Source: Gammaproteobacteria bacterium (GTDB lineage: Bacteria > Pseudomonadota > Gammaproteobacteria > PS1 > Pseudothioglobaceae). Taken from it: DNA of 6,918 nucleotides. The stretch is from NCBI GenBank assembly GCA_028599035.1, contig JAQRMT010000078.1, positions 1-6,918 of the forward strand, in the 5' to 3' direction. Below are positions 1 to 3,618 of this stretch, piece after piece (position 1 is the stretch's first letter; the number at the start of each line of letters is the position of its first letter). The position numbers were made by a program, and so were the translations under genes. The notes under the pieces are model-generated. The model ran no database searches. It had not been told where the DNA came from and saw only the letters and a program-made list of their open reading frames with translations.

Positions 1-1040
1 ACATCGCCCGTGTTTGAGCTTTCTACGCCAGTGCGTAAATCTTTGATGCGAGATTGGTCAAGTACATAGGAGCGGATTTGGTGACCCCAGCCAATGTCGG
101 ATTTGGCATCTTCTAGTTCTTGGTTTTCGCTGTTGCGTTTTTGTATTTCCAGTTCGTAGAGTTTGGATTTAAGTTGCTTCATGGCTTGGTCTTTGTTAGC
201 GTGTTGGGATCTGCCGTCTTGACATTGTACCACGGTGTTAGTGGGTAAGTGGGTGATGCGCACGGCTGAGTCGGTCTTGTTTACATGCTGACCGCCTGCA
301 CCACTCGCACGATAAGTATCAATGCGAATGTCAGTTTTATTGATTTCAATGTCGATGTCGTCGTCAATCTCAGGTGAGACAAATACGGAGCAAAAAGAGG
401 TGTGGCGTTTGCCGTTGGCATTAAAAGGGGATTTGCGCACTAAGCGATGGATGCCGATTTCACTGCGTAGCCAGCCAAATGCATATTCGCCGTCAAAATG
501 AATGGTGGCGGATTTGATGCCTGCCACTTCGCCTGCTGAGACTTCCATTAGTTTAACTTGGAAGCTGTGTTTTTCGCCCCAGCGCAAATACATGCGTAAT
601 ACCATCTCTGCCCAGTCTTGTGCCTCTGTGCCACCTGAACCTGATTGAATATCTAAATAAGCTGAATTGGCATCCAACTCACCACTGAACATTCTTTGGA
701 ATTCTAATTTTGCGATAGCAACTTCGGTGTTGTCCAAATCTGCAATGACACTATTGGCAGTGTCTTCGTCGTTCTCAGATTGTGCCATATCTAATAGCTC
801 TGTTGCATCTTCTAAAATCGCATTCGCTTGATCAAAGATTTGGCAAATAGATTCTAAGGTTGATTTCTCCTTACCTAGGGCTTGTGCCACTTCTGGATTA
901 GACCAAATATCTGGATTTTCCATCTCCAACAGCACTTCTTCCAAACGACTTTGTTTCTCATCTAAGTTAATGTGTGCAGACAAAGCATTCGAGCGTTGTT
1001 TTAAATCTTGGATTTTTTGATAAGTGGGTGAGAGTTCCAT
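1..1040 (-). CDS. prfB: Peptide chain release factor 2 (RF2), C-terminus cut by window edge
   Basis: RF2 recognises UGA and UAA stop codons on the ribosome and triggers release of the finished protein. Reading leftward from the ATG at 1040-1038 gives 346 open codons that run off the window. E. coli RF2 has 365 residues, so about 20 are missing. The tripeptide anticodon SPF lies at residues 204-206 and marks RF2 rather than RF1. The catalytic GGQ lies at 249-251 within SGAGGQHVNKT. Ala245 sits where E. coli K-12 has Thr246; Ala is the usual residue in other bacteria. The N-terminal helical domain begins MELSPTYQKIQDL, close to E. coli. No in-frame UGA occurs near codon 25, so no +1 frameshift is needed. 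An in-frame TAA lies five codons upstream of the ATG, and the only other possible start is a GTG three codons upstream. Neither start has a clear Shine-Dalgarno sequence. Identity is very sure, the exact start fairly sure. Confidence 0.97.
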   Translation of the reverse strand, partial: MELSPTYQKIQDLKQRSNALSAHINLDEKQSRLEEVLLEMENPDIWSNPEVAQALGKEKSTLESICQIFDQANAILEDATELLDMAQSENDEDTANSVIADLDNTEVAIAKLEFQRMFSGELDANSAYLDIQSGSGGTEAQDWAEMVLRMYLRWGEKHSFQVKLMEVSAGEVAGIKSATIHFDGEYAFGWLRSEIGIHRLVRKSPFNANGKRHTSFCSVFVSPEIDDDIDIEINKTDIRIDTYRASGAGGQHVNKTDSAVRITHLPTNTVVQCQDGRSQHANKDQAMKQLKSKLYELEIQKRNSENQELEDAKSDIGWGHQIRSYVLDQSRIKDLRTGVESSNTGD

Positions 1041-1070
1041 AATTGACACATTTTAGTGATAAAAAGCCAA

Positions 1071-1099
1071 ACTGTCGTCATTTATTCTATTTTTGTCAA
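1071..1099 (-). promoter_or_regulatory. Possible sigma-70 promoter for prfB
   Basis: On the minus strand a perfect -35 hexamer TTGACA lies at 1099-1094. At the standard 17-base spacing the -10 would be GACAGT (1076-1071), which matches TATAAT at only three positions. The placement, about 30 bases before the prfB start, is right, but the poor -10 makes this tentative. The same TTGACA also belongs to the TGTCA/TGACA cluster and may be a regulator half-site instead. Confidence 0.3.
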
Positions 1100-1116
1100 G
1101 GTTAAATGAGTGCTAC

Positions 1117-1129
1117 TGACAAATTGTCA
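1117..1129. promoter_or_regulatory. Perfect TGACAA-A-TTGTCA palindrome, candidate activator site
   Basis: Six bases mirror exactly around a central A, the shape expected for a dimeric regulator. The site lies roughly 345-360 bases upstream of the predicted sigma-54 transcription start, within the range used by enhancer-binding activators, and related TGTCA half-sites recur at 1094, 1235 and 1262. It also lies about 80 bases upstream of prfB. Which protein binds is unknown, and the link to the sigma-54 promoter is inference from position. Confidence 0.4.
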
Positions 1130-1410
1130 TAGTGGAATTTTTTTATTTAGTGGGTATTAGGACTTGTATAGTAAGGATTTTTGCTTATTAAATGAATTTG
1201 TATTACATAATATTATAATATTCTTATGAAAAAATGTCATAGATTGGCGTTTTTATACGGGTGTCAGGTTAAGTCTATTGGCAAATACCTGCAAAATATT
1301 ATTTGTAAAAATAAATTTATCACAATATTTCAAATTAATATTATTTCTAAAATAGGCGAGATATGCTTTATATGAAAGGGTTTTATATAGGGGCTACGAC
1401 TTAAAAAAAT

Positions 1411-1423
1411 CTATTTTTTGATT
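1411..1423 (-). promoter_or_regulatory. Candidate IHF binding site
   Basis: Read on the minus strand the site is AATCAAAAAATAG. It matches the IHF consensus WATCAANNNNTTR at every position except one (A for the second T). It lies about 25 bases upstream of the -24 element of the sigma-54 promoter and is flanked by A/T tracts, as IHF sites often are. IHF commonly bends the DNA between a distant activator and sigma-54 polymerase. In such AT-rich DNA a chance near-match is quite possible. Confidence 0.35.
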
Positions 1424-1448
1424 TCAATATATTTAAATTTATAAACTT

Positions 1449-1464
1449 TGGCACGATTTTTGCA
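1449..1464 (+). promoter_or_regulatory. Sigma-54 (RpoN) promoter, -24/-12 type
   Basis: TGGCACG, four bases, then TTGCA matches the textbook RpoN consensus TGGCACG-N4-TTGCW at every position. The invariant GG (1450-1451) and GC (1462-1463) are exactly 10 bases apart. Transcription should begin about 12 bases after the GC, near 1475, giving a leader of about 74 bases before the ATG at 1549. No better sigma-70 promoter is evident for this gene. Transcription from such promoters requires an ATP-dependent enhancer-binding activator, which is not encoded in the window. Confidence 0.8.
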
Positions 1465-1548
1465 ACATTACCTTAGTGCATGGAACTTTAATTTTTTAAA
1501 AAAACTTTTTAGTTTTGTGTATTTTTCTAATATAGAGGTATATAAGTT

Positions 1549-1827
1549 ATGTTGAAAGAAATTGTTTTTGTATCGAGTGTTGTTCTAGTAGGCCAAGCAT
1601 TAGCCGTAGATTGTACTGATGGTGCTAATATATCAGAAAGACCTAAAGATGCACCTGTTATTAGTAAAGTGGAGCATGATGATGATTGGTATGCAAAGGC
1701 TTTGTATGGTGTTTCCAGGCCCTATCCTTACAGTTTTAGTTTTGTTAAGGATCAAGGAAACTGGTCTACACCATTTAATAAGGCAGGTATGTTGCCCCCT
1801 TACGATATAAGAGGGTGGCATAAGTAA
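1549..1827 (+). CDS. Small exported protein of unknown function (92 aa)
   Basis: I do not recognise this protein. It begins with a short Sec signal peptide: MLKE, a hydrophobic stretch at residues 5-15, and a likely signal peptidase cut after ALA at 17-19. The mature part, about 73 residues, is hydrophilic. It has a single Cys (22), an acidic patch HDDDW (43-47), and an aromatic, proline-containing second half with RPYPYSFSF (57-65), PPYD (83-86) and Trp at 47, 72 and 90. It has no transmembrane helix after the signal and no metal or haem motif. The start is supported by AGAGG at 1534-1538, 10 bases upstream. It is the first gene after the sigma-54 promoter and lies 60 bases before the Met-rich protein gene, so the two are probably co-transcribed and both end up in the periplasm or outside. 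A lone Cys near the cut site (three residues in) does not form a good lipobox. Confidence 0.7.
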   Translation: MLKEIVFVSSVVLVGQALAVDCTDGANISERPKDAPVISKVEHDDDWYAKALYGVSRPYPYSFSFVKDQGNWSTPFNKAGMLPPYDIRGWHK

Positions 1828-1832
1828 TTCTT

Positions 1833-1857
1833 AAGTAATTTAAATACTTTTATTTTT
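1833..1857 (+). terminator. Weak hairpin plus T-run between the two exported-protein genes
   Basis: AAGTA (1833-1837) can pair with TACTT (1845-1849) around a 7-base loop, followed by TTATTTTTT. The five-pair AT-rich stem is too weak for a full terminator but could cause partial read-through, lowering or separating expression of the downstream gene. It may equally be AT-rich spacer with no function. Confidence 0.2.
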
Positions 1858-1887
1858 TGTTTAAAACTATAAAAAGGAGATGTAACA

Positions 1888-2658
1888 ATGAAAAAATCAA
1901 TGTTAAATAAAGTACAAATGTCTGTAACAGCTGCAGTATTTGGTTTGGCTATATCAAGTAGCGCACTTGCTTACAATGACTACGGTTATAACAATAACTA
2001 CGGTTATAACAACGGATACAACCAACAGTCAGGTATGAGTGGTATGTATGGCATGAGCGGTATGTCAGGTATGCGTGGAATGTCAGGTATGAGAGGCATG
2101 AGCGGTATGCGTGGAATGTCAGGTATGCGCGGCATGAGCGGTATGCGTGGAATGTCAGGCATGAGTGGTATGTATGGTAATAACTATGGTTATAACAACG
2201 GATACAACCAACAGTCAGGCATGAGCGGTATGTATGGCATGAGCGGTATGTCAGGTATGCGTGGCATGAGCGGTATGCGTGGTATGTCAGGTATGCGTGG
2301 AATGTCAGGTATGAGAGGCATGAGCGGTATGCGTGGAATGTCAGGTATGCGCGGCATGAGCGGTATGCGTGGTATGTCAGGCATGAGCGGTATGTCAGGT
2401 TACGGTTCGCGTAGTGTGATTGATTTGAATATTAATGTCAATCGTGGCGGCATGTCAGGCATGAGCGGTATGCGTGGAATGTCAGGCATGAGTGGTATGT
2501 ATGGTAATAACTATGGTTATAACAATGGATACAACCAACAGTCAGGCATGAGCGGTATGTATGGCATGAGCGGTATGTCAGGTATGCGCGGCATGAGCGG
2601 TATGCGTGGAATGTCAGGCATGAGAGGTATGTCAGGTATGCGTGGTTATTACTACTAG
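1888..2658 (+). CDS. Exported Gly-Met-Ser/Arg triplet-repeat protein (256 aa), Met-rich
   Basis: I do not recognise a family. A clear Sec signal peptide occupies residues 1-28 (Lys-rich start, hydrophobic core, cut after SSSALA). The mature 228 residues alternate between two kinds of block. Asn/Tyr/Gly blocks, NNYGYNNGYNQQS, lie at 36-48, 98-110 and 207-219. Strict Gly-Met-X tracts, where X is Ser, Arg or Tyr, run at 49-97, 111-171, 188-206 and 220-253, with Ser and Arg mostly alternating. By my count 53 of 228 mature residues are Met (about 23%), 17 triplets carry Arg, and there is no Cys. One non-repeat strand-like segment, VIDLNINVN, sits at 177-185, and the protein ends GYYY. AGGAG at 1875-1879, 8 bases before the ATG, is a strong ribosome site. 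Possible roles are a structural protein like the Gly/Tyr-rich sulfur globule proteins, a Cu(I) binder using M-x-x-M spacing, or a methionine oxidant sink. All three are inference. Confidence 0.85.
   Translation: MKKSMLNKVQMSVTAAVFGLAISSSALAYNDYGYNNNYGYNNGYNQQSGMSGMYGMSGMSGMRGMSGMRGMSGMRGMSGMRGMSGMRGMSGMSGMYGNNYGYNNGYNQQSGMSGMYGMSGMSGMRGMSGMRGMSGMRGMSGMRGMSGMRGMSGMRGMSGMRGMSGMSGMSGYGSRSVIDLNINVNRGGMSGMSGMRGMSGMSGMYGNNYGYNNGYNQQSGMSGMYGMSGMSGMRGMSGMRGMSGMRGMSGMRGYYY
2131..2280 (+). repeat. 150-bp direct repeat, copy 1 (partner 2458-2607)
   Basis: These 150 bases recur 327 bases downstream with only two differences, both synonymous (AAC/AAT for Asn, CGT/CGC for Arg). The copies encode residues 82-131 and 191-240. 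Near identity over a block that includes the non-tandem Asn/Tyr segment implies a recent internal duplication or gene conversion. Recombination between them would delete 109 codons in frame. Confidence 0.9.
2458..2607 (+). repeat. 150-bp direct repeat, copy 2 (partner 2131-2280)
   Basis: Second copy of the internal duplication, encoding residues 191-240 and lying directly after the non-repeat segment of the Met-rich protein gene. Confidence 0.9.
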
Positions 2659-2662
2659 GCTC

Positions 2663-2688
2663 TAACAGAAGTAAATTCTGTTAATTTT
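2663..2688 (+). terminator. Hairpin just after the Met-rich gene
   Basis: TAACAGAA (2663-2670) pairs perfectly with TTCTGTTA (2676-2683) around the loop GTAAA, followed by ATTTT. It starts 5 bases after the stop codon. The stem is AT-rich and the T-run short, so it may protect the 3' end of the message or act together with the next hairpin rather than terminate alone. Confidence 0.5.
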
Positions 2689-2720
2689 AAAAGTGTGGAC
2701 GGGTTATTGTCCATACTTTT
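2689..2720 (+). terminator. Rho-independent terminator, possibly bidirectional
   Basis: AAAAGTGTGGAC (2689-2700) pairs with GTCCATACTTTT (2709-2720) over 12 positions with one G-U pair, around the loop GGGTTATT. The stem has A4 on the 5' side and T4 on the 3' side, so it could also work on the opposite strand. It closes the exported-protein unit and separates it from the oxidoreductase operon. Confidence 0.75.
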
Positions 2721-2723
2721 ATC

Positions 2724-2832
2724 AGAGACCTTTGCATAATTATGAATAATAAGAAACACTGTTTCATTAATTTAACAAGCACTACCGTTTTGTTTGTATT
2801 TTTTATGAAATGATAATTATGCAAAGGACTCT
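2724..2832. mobile_element. MITE-like element, 109 bp with 20-bp terminal inverted repeats
   Basis: The left end, AGAGACCTTTGCATAATTAT (2724-2743), and the reverse complement of the right end (2813-2832) match at 19 of 20 positions. The 69 bases between encode no transposase but hold a small hairpin, GAAAC-ACT-GTTTC (2753-2765). Ends of the GAGACCTTTGC type remind me of IS5-family elements, but I recall this only loosely. If the element proper starts at the G of GAGACC, the flanking triplets are TCA and TAA, an imperfect fit to the TNA duplications of some IS5 groups, so no clean target duplication is visible. It may be a non-autonomous or decayed transposon, or a large regulatory hairpin. 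Confidence 0.6.
2790..2817 (+). promoter_or_regulatory. Possible promoter for the oxidoreductase operon
   Basis: GATAAT (2812-2817) resembles a -10 box, with TTGTTT (2790-2795) 16 bases upstream as a weak -35. It would place the start of transcription about 40 bases before the cytochrome gene. The -10 overlaps the right end of the inverted-repeat element, so if real, the element supplies part of the promoter. No FNR/ANR-type TTGAT-N4-ATCAA site is visible nearby. Confidence 0.25.
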
Positions 2833-2840
2833 AACTTTAT

Positions 2841-2850
2841 TTTTTTTTTT
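2841..2850 (+). repeat. T10 homopolymer tract next to the cytochrome ribosome-binding site
   Basis: Ten T residues, preceded by TTTAT, end directly before GGA (2851-2853), the only purine-rich candidate for ribosome binding of the gene starting at 2862. Length changes by slippage here would shift promoter-to-start spacing without altering the protein. Confidence 0.6.
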
Positions 2851-2861
2851 GGACATTAATT

Positions 2862-3587
2862 ATGAATAATAGCAATCTAGGCAAGACTGTAGTTAATTTT
2901 TTATTGTTGCTTCTTTTAGTTGTAGTGAACACTACGGCAATGGCAAAAGACTATCAAAGAGCAAAATGGGATCCTATCCATTTCAAACCACAAATTGAGA
3001 CAGCCACAGACCAGCAGTGTCTTGCATGTCATCAAGAAATTTTAGATAGGAAAATTTTAAAGAAATCTCCAGCAGGGCTTGATTCAAGTCAAGCGTTAGC
3101 ATGGTATCAAACTTTAGGCACTTATAAGGGCGAGCAAGATACATTTCATCGCAGACATCTAGTGAGTGAATATTCTAAGGAGGTAATGACACTTAAATGT
3201 AACACTTGTCATCAGGGTAACGACCCTAAGGATGAAACTGCCAACTCTTCTGAAACAACACCTAAAGATTTAATTCAAAGAAAGATGGTCGATCCTAAGA
3301 TATGTTTAGCATGCCATGGGAAATTCTCTGGTGAGGCTATGAAGTTAAAAGATTGGACTGAGGTTCGCGATCAATTTAATAATAATTGCTTAATGTGTCA
3401 TGCAAATATTTTAAAGAATCGCCATAATGTTGATTTTTTGAATGCTGAGGCGATTGAAGCGGCGGGTAAAAAAGAGGGCGATGTTTGTTATGGCTGCCAT
3501 GGTGGTAGAGCATGGTATTCAATCAGTTATCCTTATATAGATATGGATGAAGACGAGTGGATACAAAAGCATCAAAGAAAAGAGTAA
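2862..3587 (+). CDS. Periplasmic pentaheme cytochrome c (241 aa)
   Basis: This is an electron-transfer protein with five covalently bound haems. CXXCH motifs lie at residues 53-57 (CLACH), 113-117 (CNTCH), 148-152 (CLACH), 176-180 (CLMCH) and 209-213 (CYGCH). His 40, 96, 99, 188 and 237 are candidate sixth ligands. A Sec signal peptide covers about residues 1-28, with a Leu/Val core at 11-22 and a cut after AMA. There is no second membrane helix, so the protein should be soluble in the periplasm, unlike membrane-anchored NapC/NirT types. The ATG has only GGA 8 bases upstream, a weak ribosome site. The gene ends 31 bases before the molybdoenzyme gene and clearly belongs to the same operon, so it is the likely electron partner of that enzyme. 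NrfB is also a pentaheme carrier, but I see no further match to it and give no symbol. Confidence 0.9.
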   Translation: MNNSNLGKTVVNFLLLLLLVVVNTTAMAKDYQRAKWDPIHFKPQIETATDQQCLACHQEILDRKILKKSPAGLDSSQALAWYQTLGTYKGEQDTFHRRHLVSEYSKEVMTLKCNTCHQGNDPKDETANSSETTPKDLIQRKMVDPKICLACHGKFSGEAMKLKDWTEVRDQFNNNCLMCHANILKNRHNVDFLNAEAIEAAGKKEGDVCYGCHGGRAWYSISYPYIDMDEDEWIQKHQRKE

Positions 3588-3618
3588 TTTAATTAAAAAA
3601 TATTTAGGATGAAAAATC

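Larger units (their letters stand above)
1041..1548. promoter_or_regulatory. AT-rich divergent intergenic region between prfB and the exported-protein genes
   Basis: These 508 bases hold no convincing gene. The region separates leftward prfB from the rightward gene at 1549 and is rich in A and T tracts, for example an A7 run at 1403-1409 followed by T6 at 1414-1419, and T6/A7 at 1492-1504, which suggests bent or easily melted DNA. The prfB-proximal part (1044-1266) has repeated TGACA/TGTCA pentamers at about 1044, 1094, 1117, 1125, 1235 and 1262. The right part holds the sigma-54 promoter and the IHF-like site listed separately. I see no tRNA, no riboswitch I recognise and no strong terminator. 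Confidence 0.7.
2032..2646 (+). repeat. Tandem 9/18-bp coding repeat array (Met-Ser-Gly / Met-Arg-Gly)
   Basis: The DNA is built of 9-base units reading ATG-TCA/AGC-GGT or ATG-CGT/AGA-GGN, mostly paired into 18-base Ser-then-Arg units. Synonymous codons vary: TCA and AGC/AGT for Ser; CGT, CGC and AGA for Arg; GGT, GGC and GGA for Gly. The protein repeat is therefore better conserved than the DNA, which points to selection on the protein. The array is interrupted by Asn/Tyr blocks (about 2179-2217 and 2506-2544) and by the non-repeat segment around 2403-2450. All units keep multiples of three bases, so copy-number change would not break the frame. Confidence 0.95.

Noticed and set aside
961..1040. 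Programmed frameshift site in prfB
   Set aside because: The codons at the equivalent position read HINLDEK with no UGA, and the whole frame is open.
1226..1375. A 49-codon open frame (plus strand) in the divergent spacer
   Set aside because: It has no ribosome site, AT-driven composition with many Ile/Lys/Asn codons, and lies upstream of the sigma-54 promoter. No recognisable motif or signal peptide.
2190..2384. Antisense open frame with Ile-Pro-rich repeats opposite the Met-rich gene
   Set aside because: It is the complement of the 9-base repeat units, which happen to contain no stop in that frame. The sense frame has the signal peptide and ribosome site.
2032..2646. CRISPR-like array
   Set aside because: The repeats are 9/18-base coding units without unique spacers, inside a gene with a signal peptide and proper start.
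2742..2813. A 23-codon open frame inside the inverted-repeat element, starting MNN like the cytochrome
   Set aside because: Too short, no Shine-Dalgarno sequence, and the shared start comes from a 15-bp direct repeat. A leader peptide cannot be excluded but nothing supports it.
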